A stretch of 42,618 nt of DNA from Phycisphaerales bacterium (GTDB lineage: Bacteria > Planctomycetota > Phycisphaerae > Phycisphaerales > SM1A02), in the NCBI GenBank assembly GCA_029247205.1, contig JAQWLT010000010.1:1-42618 (forward strand), written 5' to 3'. The translations under genes and the position numbers were made by a program. Below the pieces are notes generated by a model, which saw only the letters and a program-made list of their open reading frames with translations, did no database searches and was not told where the DNA came from. Shown in pieces: positions 35,342 through 42,618 of this stretch. Numbering within the stretch: the stretch's first letter is position 1; the number at the start of each line of letters is the position of its first letter.

Positions 35342-36376
35342 ATGCGTATGAGTGCAACACTGAACTGTCTTCTGGTGTGCCTCACGTTGATCGTGTTCAG
35401 TTGTGACCGGGCTACGCCCGTGGTCGTGGTCTACGTGTCGACTGACGAGCAAATCGCACGTCCAGTGCTCGATGCATTTGAACAAGAGACAGGCGTGCAT
35501 GTGTTGATGGTCGGAGACACTGAGGCTCGGAAGACATCAGGATTGCTTGCGAGAATTCGAGCCGAGCGGGGTGCACCCCTCGCCGACGTACTGTGGTCTT
35601 CTGAAGTCTTTGGAACGATTGGCTTGGCCAATGATGGGCTGCTGGCGCCGCATATTTCTGGGTTGACTGAAGCATGGCCGCTTCAGTGGCGGGATACTGA
35701 TCGCCGGTGGTATGCGTTCTCCCCTCGTCCGCGAGTGCTGGTGTATGACCCTGCTCGCACGCAACTTTCCGACTTGCCAGCCAGTTGGATAGAACTTGCC
35801 GACCCTCGCTGGAAGGGTCAAGTCGTTGTGGCCGATCCTCGCTTTGGAACAACCGGCTCGCACATGGCGGCGATGCGGTGGTGGATGCAGGGTGATCAAC
35901 GCTGGCAATCGTGGCTCGATGCTATGGCTGCCAATGATGTTCGAATTCTTCCGGGTGGCAATGCAGCAGTTGTGGATGCTGTACGAACAGGGGAGGCCCT
36001 CCTTGGTTGTACTGACGCTGACGATGTCCGCGCTGCCAATCGCAATGGCGCATCGCTGGCGATGCTGCCTTCGCGACACGGCGATCGTCCCGGCGAAGGG
36101 GCCATGCTCACGCCCAATACTGTTGCGATTGTGCAAGGAGCGCCGAATCCGAGAACGGCAGCGATGTTGGCCGATTGGTTGCTTTCGAGTGATGTCGCAA
36201 GGCGTTTGGCCGAATCGGTGTCTGGCAATGTGCCAATCGATCCGATTGTGGCTGCCGAATTTCCCAATCTTGCTATTGAAGATCCATTGCATATGAATCT
36301 GGTTGAGGTTGAAGCGCACCACATGCCTGCAATCACCGAATCGGTCGCCGCATGGGGCGGAACACGTGTTCGGTAG
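35342..36376 (+). CDS. ABC transporter solute-binding lipoprotein, iron(III)/Fbp type
   Basis: A 344-residue exported binding protein. Lipobox IVFSC puts the acylated Cys at residue 21. The mature part matches type II periplasmic binding proteins of the Fbp/AfuA group: VVVYVSTDEQIARPVLDAFEQETGV, RGAPLADVLWSSEVFGTIGLANDGLL, WYAFSPRPRVLVYDPARTQLSDLPASWIELADPRWKGQVVVADPRFGTTGSH (spread over about 120-172), and NTVAIVQGAPNPRTA. These normally bind iron(III) or a related solute for the adjacent permease. Two nearby ATGs (35342, 35348) are equally possible. It starts 2 bases after the DUF4175-like gene and overlaps the permease gene. No ABC ATPase gene is in view. Confidence 0.92.
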   Translation: MRMSATLNCLLVCLTLIVFSCDRATPVVVVYVSTDEQIARPVLDAFEQETGVHVLMVGDTEARKTSGLLARIRAERGAPLADVLWSSEVFGTIGLANDGLLAPHISGLTEAWPLQWRDTDRRWYAFSPRPRVLVYDPARTQLSDLPASWIELADPRWKGQVVVADPRFGTTGSHMAAMRWWMQGDQRWQSWLDAMAANDVRILPGGNAAVVDAVRTGEALLGCTDADDVRAANRNGASLAMLPSRHGDRPGEGAMLTPNTVAIVQGAPNPRTAAMLADWLLSSDVARRLAESVSGNVPIDPIVAAEFPNLAIEDPLHMNLVEVEAHHMPAITESVAAWGGTRVR

Positions 36377-38807
36377 GGCTGCGCTTTTTCTTGGGTGGGC
36401 GGTGGTGATTGGCTGGCCCGTTGTCTCGGGCATTTGGCAGATGGCTGGTTCTTCCACTGAGACTGAGACACATGCCGCCCCGCTCCACGACGCTTGGTCG
36501 CTTCTCTGGCATACAACGACTTGGTCGGTGGCGATTGCGTTATTGGCAGTCGTGGCCGCGATCCCCATGTCGCGGGTGATTGCTTCGGCTTCGGGGCGAC
36601 TTCGAGCGGTGGCCTTTGCGGGCGTCGGCATTGGCTTGGTCCTGCCTCCTTGGGCGGTTTATTACGTGTGGTGGTCGGCGTGCCCGCCTGGCACGCCGCT
36701 GTACGACGCTGCTGTAGCGGTTGGGGGAGCCGGGGGCGTATCGCTTCTGCGGGAAGCTTTGCTTGGCGTCGCCATGCTCTCTGCGATGTGGCCGGTTGCA
36801 GTGTGTTGTCTGGTGCCCGCGTCGATGCGCTGGACTCGAGAAATGGAAGACCGCTTGAAACTTGATGGTGCCGGCGGGGTTGCTCGGCACATCGCACGGT
36901 TGCGGATCGAGCGACCGGGCCTGCTCGTTGCGGGGGCATTGGTTGCGTTATTGACCGCTGGCTGCACAACGGCTTTCGACCTTGCTGGTGTGTTTACGCT
37001 TGCGAATGAACTTCGCGCACGAGCGGATTTGGGGGCGAGTGTGGCATCACTGGCCGCGTTGACCTGGCCTTTATTCGTTTTGGCACTGGGCGGGGCAGGG
37101 ATGCTGTGGTGGTGGGTATCGCGTCCACCACAATCCTCGTCTGAGCACACGCAATCGGCCACGTCGACTCGCCTTTCGGCGGCGTGTCTTTGGGCGATCC
37201 TTATTTTGGCACCAGTACTTCTCTTGGAACAACTCCGGTTTCGGGTCGACTGGTCGGCGGACTCGGCTTTTGCCACGGTTACCTCACTATGGACGAGCGT
37301 AGGTCGTACATTTCTGCGTGCATGTCTTGTGGGGTTATTTGCGGCAGTACTTGCTGCCTGTACGCGAGATGTGTGGCGGGCACGTGGTAGTTCGATCTTT
37401 GGCTTTACGTGGGTGGCGGCGGCCATGATGCCTGCGCCTCTTATTGGTGCAGTCGTAGCAAGTGCCTGGGGGGGGAGCGTCTTAAGTAGCGGCGCGGCTT
37501 GGGTGCTTGGGCTGCTCGTTCGAGGTGGCGCAATCGGGCTGCTTGCATCACGGTGGGCCGCACGGTCCGAAGCCATCTCTCGCGCAGACTTGCGAAAGCT
37601 TGACGGTTGGGCAGATCGGTTTGGAAGCCAAACGACTAGAGCGGCGGCGGTGGCGGCGGGATTGATCGCCTTGTCACTGGCGAGTAGTGATATCTCACTC
37701 GCCGCTCGACTCGCACCACCGATGGCTTCGCCGCCACTCGCTGTCACAATGCTCAATGCCATTCATTATCAGCGGCCAGAGGCCATTGTTGGTGTGCTGG
37801 CCTTGCTGCCGATTCCCATGATTGTGGTGGGTCTGCTGCTGGCTCGCTGCGTGTCAATTCGTCGCGTGATGCCCATGCTGCTGATCTGCTTGGTGACGGT
37901 CGGGAGCTTTGGATGTAAGCAAGACGAGTATGCGTCTACGCCACCGCTGATTCCGCTGACAGATTGGTCGGGCTTGCCCGGGCGCACACCCGGCCGCTTT
38001 GATGTCCCGCGTGGAATTGCCGTTGATGCGGCGGGTGATGTCCTGGTTGTTGACAAGTCGGCTCGTGTGCAGCGTCTTGATGGTCATGGAGGCGCTTCAT
38101 GTGTGTGGACCATGCCCGCCTTTGATAATGGAAAGCCAGCGGGCCTTGGTTTGACCGCCGATGGTCAGGTTATTGTCGCTGACACCCATGAATATCAAGT
38201 GGCGGTATTCGATTCCTGCGGTGAGTTGCAACGTGTCTTTGGTTCATACGGCATGTCGCCTGGGCAATTTATCTACCCAACCGATGTTGTTGTGAGTCCC
38301 GCGGGCGAATGGTTTGTGTCGGAGTATGGCGGCAATGATCGCGTACAGGTCTTTGATGACTCCGGTTCCTTGCGACGTGTGCTTGGTGGTCCAGGCCGTG
38401 AGAGCGGTCAGTTTCGTCGCCCTCAAGGATTGGCTCTCAGCGGTGATGGCAGCATGCTGTGGGTGGCCGATGCGGGTAATCATCGGGTGCAAGGGATTGA
38501 TCCGATGTCCGGTCAGATGCGGGTCGAGATCGGGGCGGAGGTGCTCCGATCGCCCTATGGCGTGACGGTGCTTCCTGATGAAACGCTTGTGGTGGTGGAG
38601 AATGGGCGGCACATGCTCAGTAGATGGTCCCCTGATGGCATACTTCTTGGTGAATGGGGAGGCTGGGGACGGGAGCCAGGTCGACTCCGAATGCCTTGGG
38701 GCGTGGTGTATGACCCTCTAGGTGATGTGGTCTATGTGCTCGATACCGGCAATTCCCGCATACAACAAGTGCCGCGGGAGGCATTGGTCCTGCCACTTGC
38801 TCAGTAG
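36366..38807 (+). CDS. Fusion: iron-type ABC permease joined to an NHL-propeller lipoprotein domain
   Basis: An 813-residue product with two parts. Residues 1-500 form a double permease of the FbpB type with about twelve transmembrane helices; an EAA-like loop is seen as KLDGAGGVARHIARLRIERP and a weaker one later. Directly after comes MPMLLICLVTVGSFGCKQ, a complete lipoprotein signal with Cys517, then six NHL repeats (about 535-805; for example GRFDVPRGIAVDAAG, GQFRRPQGLALSGDG, GRLRMPWGVVYDPLG). No stop lies between them, so the frame is a true fusion, although ATG at 37869 could also start the lipoprotein alone (312 residues). GTG at 36366 is preferred; it overlaps the binding-protein gene. 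The propeller may sense or hold a ligand outside the membrane. Confidence 0.85.
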   Translation: MFGRAALFLGWAVVIGWPVVSGIWQMAGSSTETETHAAPLHDAWSLLWHTTTWSVAIALLAVVAAIPMSRVIASASGRLRAVAFAGVGIGLVLPPWAVYYVWWSACPPGTPLYDAAVAVGGAGGVSLLREALLGVAMLSAMWPVAVCCLVPASMRWTREMEDRLKLDGAGGVARHIARLRIERPGLLVAGALVALLTAGCTTAFDLAGVFTLANELRARADLGASVASLAALTWPLFVLALGGAGMLWWWVSRPPQSSSEHTQSATSTRLSAACLWAILILAPVLLLEQLRFRVDWSADSAFATVTSLWTSVGRTFLRACLVGLFAAVLAACTRDVWRARGSSIFGFTWVAAAMMPAPLIGAVVASAWGGSVLSSGAAWVLGLLVRGGAIGLLASRWAARSEAISRADLRKLDGWADRFGSQTTRAAAVAAGLIALSLASSDISLAARLAPPMASPPLAVTMLNAIHYQRPEAIVGVLALLPIPMIVVGLLLARCVSIRRVMPMLLICLVTVGSFGCKQDEYASTPPLIPLTDWSGLPGRTPGRFDVPRGIAVDAAGDVLVVDKSARVQRLDGHGGASCVWTMPAFDNGKPAGLGLTADGQVIVADTHEYQVAVFDSCGELQRVFGSYGMSPGQFIYPTDVVVSPAGEWFVSEYGGNDRVQVFDDSGSLRRVLGGPGRESGQFRRPQGLALSGDGSMLWVADAGNHRVQGIDPMSGQMRVEIGAEVLRSPYGVTVLPDETLVVVENGRHMLSRWSPDGILLGEWGGWGREPGRLRMPWGVVYDPLGDVVYVLDTGNSRIQQVPREALVLPLAQ

Positions 38808-38818
38808 CATTGCACGTG

Positions 38819-41668
38819 ATGCAGTTTGAACACTCGGGATGGCTGGTGTTATTGGTGCTCCTCGTACCCGTTCTTTGGCGGTCGAGAGGGGCGAGGGTTA
38901 CGCTTGGCCCCATCCGGGGCGTGTTGGTTCCCCTCTTGCGGTGCTTGCTGATCACGACCTTGGTACTGGCGCTCGCCGACCCGGTACTTGTTCGGACATC
39001 TGACCGATTGACTGTTGCTGTTGTGCTTGATCGCAGCGCGTCGCTCTCGACTGCCGAGGTGGACCATGCTGTTGAGTGGCTGCAAGACGCTACGCGGGAT
39101 CGAGGTGAGTCCGACCTCTTGGCCGTTGTGCATGCAGCCCGTGAACCATCGGCGGTGATGATGCCTGATGCGTATGGGCAAGTCGGCATCGACCCTTTGC
39201 AGGGCGAGCGTGATGGCACCAATCTTGCGTCGGCGATTGAGTTTGCAAAGGGCTTACTTCCGGAGGATGGCCGGCACCGAATTCTACTTGTGAGTGATGG
39301 CAACGAAACAGTGGGCTCGGTGCTCGAAGCAGCTGGTCGAGCTGCTGATGCAGGCATTCCGATTGACGTATTGCCGATCACCTATCACCGCAAAGACGAA
39401 GTGATGGTTGAGCGGCTGATTGCCCCACGTGAAGTTCGACCAGACACTGCCGTTGACCTGCGTGCTGTATTGCGGAGTGAGTCCGCCGCAAGCGGAACCC
39501 TGCAGCTTTTGCGTGGTGGCGTTCCCATTTCAAGTGGTATTCCCGTTGAACTTCAAGCCGGTATGACTGTCGTGCCACTGACGGTGCCAGCGGGTGGTGG
39601 AGCGACACAGCGGTATGACGTTGTTTTCGAGCCAGCCCAAGGCAGCGGCGATCTCAAGACACGCAATAATCGAGCTGGAGCGGTCACACTTCGTGCTGGC
39701 GAAGGCCGCGTGCTACTTGTGTCCGATGGCGGGGTTGGAGCGGAGCATCTTGCTTCGCAACTCAGTGGCCGCGGGCTCTCGGTGAGCATGGCGGGTGTTG
39801 AGTCGTTACTTGGTGGCCCGCCCGCACTGGCCGGCTGGGACGCCATTGCACTGGTCAATATTCCGCGATGGAGTCTTCCCGAGCATGTCGATGCAGAGTT
39901 GGCAGACTGGGTTCGTCGCGGCGGTGGTGGGCTGCTTGTCACGGGCGGACCTACATCGCTCGGTGCTGGTGGATGGATCGGCTCGCAATTGGCTGAGGTC
40001 TTGCCTGTCAAGCTCGATCCGCCGGCCGAGAAGCAGGTTCGACGCGGCGCGTTGGCAGTCATTCTGCACGCATGCGAAATGCCTCAGGGCAATGTGTGGG
40101 GACGCCGAGTGGCGGAAGCATCTATCGAGGCGCTCTCAAGCGTCGATCTGATCGGTCTCATTGAGTACAACAATCGAATGGGCAGTAGTGAGTGGGCCTT
40201 TCCTCTTTCGCAAGCGGGGGACAAGCGGGCCGCACTTCGGGCCGCGGCGTCACTGAATTATGGAGACATGCCAGACTTTGCCGAGCCCATGAACCTCGCT
40301 CTGCGAGGGCTTCAGGGGGTGGACGCTGGACAGCGACACGTCATCATTATTTCAGATGGTGATCCGCAGCCGCCGGGCCCAGAGTTACTTGATGCGTTCG
40401 TGCATGCCCAGGTGAGCGTGAGCACCGTGATGGTGGGCGGTCATGGCACGCCCACCGACCGTCGACGTATGGCAGCAATGGCATCGATGACGGGCGGTCG
40501 GTTTCATGATGTGCAGGACGCAACCCAATTGCCCCGCATCTTCATTCAAGAAGCACAGGTCGTATCCCGGTCCTTGCTTCAAACGGGCCAGTTCCAGCCG
40601 AGTTGGAGCGGCCCGGGTGGAGGCCCTGTATCCGGCGGCATCATGTCAACCATCGGCGAGATTCCAGCGATCAATGGGTACGTGCTGACCGAATCAATCG
40701 GCGGGCTCGCTGCCGATTCCATGGTCGTGCCAGGCACACAGGGGCCAGATCCGCTCTTTGTATGGGGTAGTCGTGGCCTTGGCCGCGTGGTGGTCTTTGC
40801 CAGTGAGGTCGGTGGAATGTGGACGCGGCAATGGTCGGACTGGGCGGGAGCGCGGCTCTTGTGGGACCGGACCATCGCGTGGCTCTTGCGCCCAGGCGAT
40901 GATGGACTGCTTGCGATGAGTCTTCGGCAGGGTGATGACGGCCAGGTACACATAGACCTCGAAACCGTCACGGCCGACGAAGGCATTGCGAACTTTTTGC
41001 AGACCGATGCGTTAGTCCTTGGTCCAGGCGGCCGTGGCGAGCCACTCTCGCTGCAGCAGGTTGGGCCTGGCCGGTATCGCGGCAGCTTTCGCATGGACCA
41101 GTCTGGCGGGTGGATTGTGGGTGTGCGCTACCAGGGCATCGACTCATCGACTGGTGATCCGATCGAGGGCTGGGTGCAAGGGTCAATCATTCACAATTGG
41201 TCAGATGAGGACGCTGCGGTGCGAAGCAATGCCATGTTGCTTGAAGAGGCAGCTCAGCGAAGCGGCGGTCGGGTGCTCTCGCTTCAGAGCGATCCGACCG
41301 AGGCGGTGATCTTCGAGCGTGCAGGACTTGATGTTGCGGCAGGTCAGCGGAATACGTGGTCGTTGCTTGCGGCAATTGCTGGTGTGCTGTTGCTCATTGA
41401 TGTCGGTGTGCGCCGAATCGTGCCAGACAGGCAGCGCCGCGCAGTACTTGCGGCGAGAAGAGCGACAGATGTATCAGCGAGCGAGGCGAGATCCACTGAG
41501 TCGGCGTGGAAGCGTGTGCGAAGGCAGGCCCGCTCAGATCAAACTTCGAGTGACTCGCAAACGATAGATAAAAACGAGCCACCGCAAATGGATGCGGATT
41601 CCGATAGCACACTGTCACAACTTCGTGCTGCCCGGCAGCGATGGCTTGATGAGGGGGGTGATTCGTGA
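38819..41668 (+). CDS. Large VWA-domain membrane protein (BatA-like N-terminus)
   Basis: A 949-residue membrane protein. Two N-terminal helices (about 8-22 and 38-55) with the BatA-like opening FEHSGWLVLLVLLVP are followed by a VWA domain with a full MIDAS D71-R-S-A-S75 in VVLDRSASLS and LLVSDGNET. A Rossmann-like glutamine-amidotransferase-type region follows (RVLLVSDGGVGAEHLASQL, about 300-400), then a second VWA-like domain whose MIDAS has decayed (ILHACEMPQG, while IIISDGD remains), and a last helix at about 845-865 with a basic, Ser-rich cytoplasmic tail. ATG at 38819 is 11 bases after the previous stop. Its stop overlaps the MoxR start. Planctomycete proteins of this type are uncharacterised; an envelope or complex-assembly role is inferred. 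Confidence 0.88.
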   Translation: MQFEHSGWLVLLVLLVPVLWRSRGARVTLGPIRGVLVPLLRCLLITTLVLALADPVLVRTSDRLTVAVVLDRSASLSTAEVDHAVEWLQDATRDRGESDLLAVVHAAREPSAVMMPDAYGQVGIDPLQGERDGTNLASAIEFAKGLLPEDGRHRILLVSDGNETVGSVLEAAGRAADAGIPIDVLPITYHRKDEVMVERLIAPREVRPDTAVDLRAVLRSESAASGTLQLLRGGVPISSGIPVELQAGMTVVPLTVPAGGGATQRYDVVFEPAQGSGDLKTRNNRAGAVTLRAGEGRVLLVSDGGVGAEHLASQLSGRGLSVSMAGVESLLGGPPALAGWDAIALVNIPRWSLPEHVDAELADWVRRGGGGLLVTGGPTSLGAGGWIGSQLAEVLPVKLDPPAEKQVRRGALAVILHACEMPQGNVWGRRVAEASIEALSSVDLIGLIEYNNRMGSSEWAFPLSQAGDKRAALRAAASLNYGDMPDFAEPMNLALRGLQGVDAGQRHVIIISDGDPQPPGPELLDAFVHAQVSVSTVMVGGHGTPTDRRRMAAMASMTGGRFHDVQDATQLPRIFIQEAQVVSRSLLQTGQFQPSWSGPGGGPVSGGIMSTIGEIPAINGYVLTESIGGLAADSMVVPGTQGPDPLFVWGSRGLGRVVVFASEVGGMWTRQWSDWAGARLLWDRTIAWLLRPGDDGLLAMSLRQGDDGQVHIDLETVTADEGIANFLQTDALVLGPGGRGEPLSLQQVGPGRYRGSFRMDQSGGWIVGVRYQGIDSSTGDPIEGWVQGSIIHNWSDEDAAVRSNAMLLEEAAQRSGGRVLSLQSDPTEAVIFERAGLDVAAGQRNTWSLLAAIAGVLLLIDVGVRRIVPDRQRRAVLAARRATDVSASEARSTESAWKRVRRQARSDQTSSDSQTIDKNEPPQMDADSDSTLSQLRAARQRWLDEGGDS

Positions 41669-42618
41669 CCGCTCCGCTGCTTCCCCCGCCAATTGCTGAT
41701 CCACGCGACCATCAGTCGGTGTTGTCTGCCGTGGCGGCTACACGGGCTGGACTCGCGGCGTTACGGGAAGAGATTGGTATTCATGTAGCTGGCCAAGAGT
41801 CGGTGGTTTCGGGCGTGTTGACATGCTTGATTGCCGACGGTCATGCGCTACTCGAGGGAGTACCGGGCACCGGAAAGACGCTGCTTGTAAAGACCATCGC
41901 AGCCGCGGCTGGGCTTGATGTTGGACGTATGCAGTTCACTCCTGACCTCATGCCAGCTGACATCACCGGTACGACGGTCATGGCCGAGGGGCCACGCGGT
42001 CGTGGCAGTGTGTTTCGCCGCGGCCCGATCTTTCATGCGGTGGTGCTTGCAGACGAAATCAACCGGGCTTCGCCACGGACGCAGTCGGCCTTACTTGAAG
42101 CAATGCAGGAGCGAACGGTCACGGTTGGTGGAACGACGCACCCGTTGCCACGCCCCTTCATTGTGCTTGCCACACAGAACCCAATCGAGCAAGAGGGAAC
42201 GCACCGATTGCCCGAGGCGCAAGTCGATCGATTCTTGATGAATATCACCGTCCGTCCACCCGAGCGAGCAGTGCTTGAGCGAATCATTGAACAGACAACT
42301 GGCGCAACGGGCCAGGATGTTCGCACTCGTATTGCACCCGGATTTCTTGAGTCGGCCAGTCTATTGAGTCGACGTATTTTAGTAGCGCCCCATGTTGACA
42401 ACTGGATTGCGTCGATTGTACTTGGTACAGGAGATGCATCGATTGGGGGCGAAGTTGCCGACTTGGTATTGTCGCCGTGTAGTCCGCGTGCCGCCATCGC
42501 AGTTCGGATGGCTGCGCAAGTTCAGGCGCTCGCTGCTGGTCGACTCGCAGCATCTTGCGCCGATGTGGCGGCGGTCGTGCCAGCCTGTTTTCGGCATCGG
42601 CTTGTTGCCAATCCAGTT
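41665..42618 (+). CDS. MoxR-family AAA+ ATPase, C-terminus cut by window edge
   Basis: The first 318 residues of a cytoplasmic AAA+ chaperone-like ATPase. Walker A GVPGTGKT (residues 65-72), MQFTPDLMPADITGT, Walker B VVLADEIN (D130-E131), NRASPRTQSALLEAMQE, sensor-1 region FIVLATQNPIEQEGTHRLPEAQVDRFL and the sensor-2 helix SPRAA are all intact. MoxR proteins act with VWA-domain partners to mature or insert protein or metal complexes. GTG start overlaps the VWA gene stop (GTGA), which supports a joint function. The usual next gene, DUF58, would lie beyond the right edge. Confidence 0.95.
   Translation, partial: MTAPLLPPPIADPRDHQSVLSAVAATRAGLAALREEIGIHVAGQESVVSGVLTCLIADGHALLEGVPGTGKTLLVKTIAAAAGLDVGRMQFTPDLMPADITGTTVMAEGPRGRGSVFRRGPIFHAVVLADEINRASPRTQSALLEAMQERTVTVGGTTHPLPRPFIVLATQNPIEQEGTHRLPEAQVDRFLMNITVRPPERAVLERIIEQTTGATGQDVRTRIAPGFLESASLLSRRILVAPHVDNWIASIVLGTGDASIGGEVADLVLSPCSPRAAIAVRMAAQVQALAAGRLAASCADVAAVVPACFRHRLVANPV

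Noticed and set aside
35537-36969. Long minus-strand open frames (over 350 codons) opposite the binding protein and permease genes
   Set aside because: They are Arg/Pro/Ser-rich, lack any family motif, and are frame shadows of strongly recognisable plus-strand genes in GC-rich DNA.
36662-37762. Minus-strand 366-codon open frame opposite the permease
   Set aside because: Composition is that of a shadow of a membrane-protein frame; no conserved motif and no ribosome site.
38617-39381. Minus-strand 254-codon frame across the NHL-VWA junction
   Set aside because: Ser/Thr/Arg-rich shadow of two clear plus-strand genes.

Overview
The window reads as one stretch of a bacterial chromosome of moderately high GC. 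It is densely packed, with many genes joined by 4-base stop/start overlaps. The gene content points to the phylum Planctomycetota, probably class Phycisphaerae: a secreted PA14 plus DUF1080 (3-keto-disaccharide hydrolase type) protein, an aerotolerant class II B12-dependent ribonucleotide reductase, many secreted coiled-coil proteins and lipoproteins without clear relatives, and a MoxR / von Willebrand / DUF4175-like cluster. This placement is inference from gene families; no rRNA is present. I see no transposase, phage, integrase or CRISPR array.

Layout. 1-2097 (minus): a chaperonin operon running degenerate receiver-domain protein > groES > two small unknown genes > groEL (cut by the window edge). 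2305-4642 (plus): asparaginyl-tRNA synthetase, then a B12-binding-fold protein without the usual cobalamin-ligating histidine. 4796-9446 (plus): a tight four-gene operon of a secreted coiled-coil protein, a lipoprotein, a PA14-DUF1080 protein and a truncated haemoglobin. 9475-15592: sbcB, a VOC protein and an atypical aquaporin (minus), a sialidase-like protein (plus), then a secreted metallopeptidase, a family-VIII-esterase-like hydrolase and tRNA-Pro(UGG) with a strong terminator (minus). 15640-21662: an RluA-type pseudouridine synthase (plus), then on the minus strand a small membrane protein, a lone nuoA, a hairpin-rich gap, nrdJ and dcd. 22085-25333 (plus): UvrD/PcrA helicase and a queG gene split by an in-frame TAG. 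25322-31035 (minus): large NAD-glutamate dehydrogenase, a secreted protein with a CX4CH motif, and a coiled-coil lipoprotein. 31132-42618 (plus): ribF, a DHH phosphoesterase, a two-helix membrane protein, a DUF4175-like membrane protein, an iron-type ABC solute-binding lipoprotein, an ABC permease fused to an NHL-propeller lipoprotein domain, a large VWA membrane protein and MoxR.

How genes work together. dcd and nrdJ form a deoxynucleotide supply pair. groES and groEL share an operon with a degenerate receiver protein and two possibly tandem-duplicated small proteins. The region from 33078 to the right edge looks like one envelope-related operon built on the MoxR/VWA theme, with an ABC binding protein and an unusual permease-propeller fusion in its middle and no ABC ATPase in view.

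The most unusual items are the permease-NHL fusion with an internal lipobox, the TAG-ATG break in queG, the two extra genes between groES and groEL, the hairpin-rich 3' region of nrdJ, and the repeated LTxxQ-like motifs in the 795-residue secreted protein.
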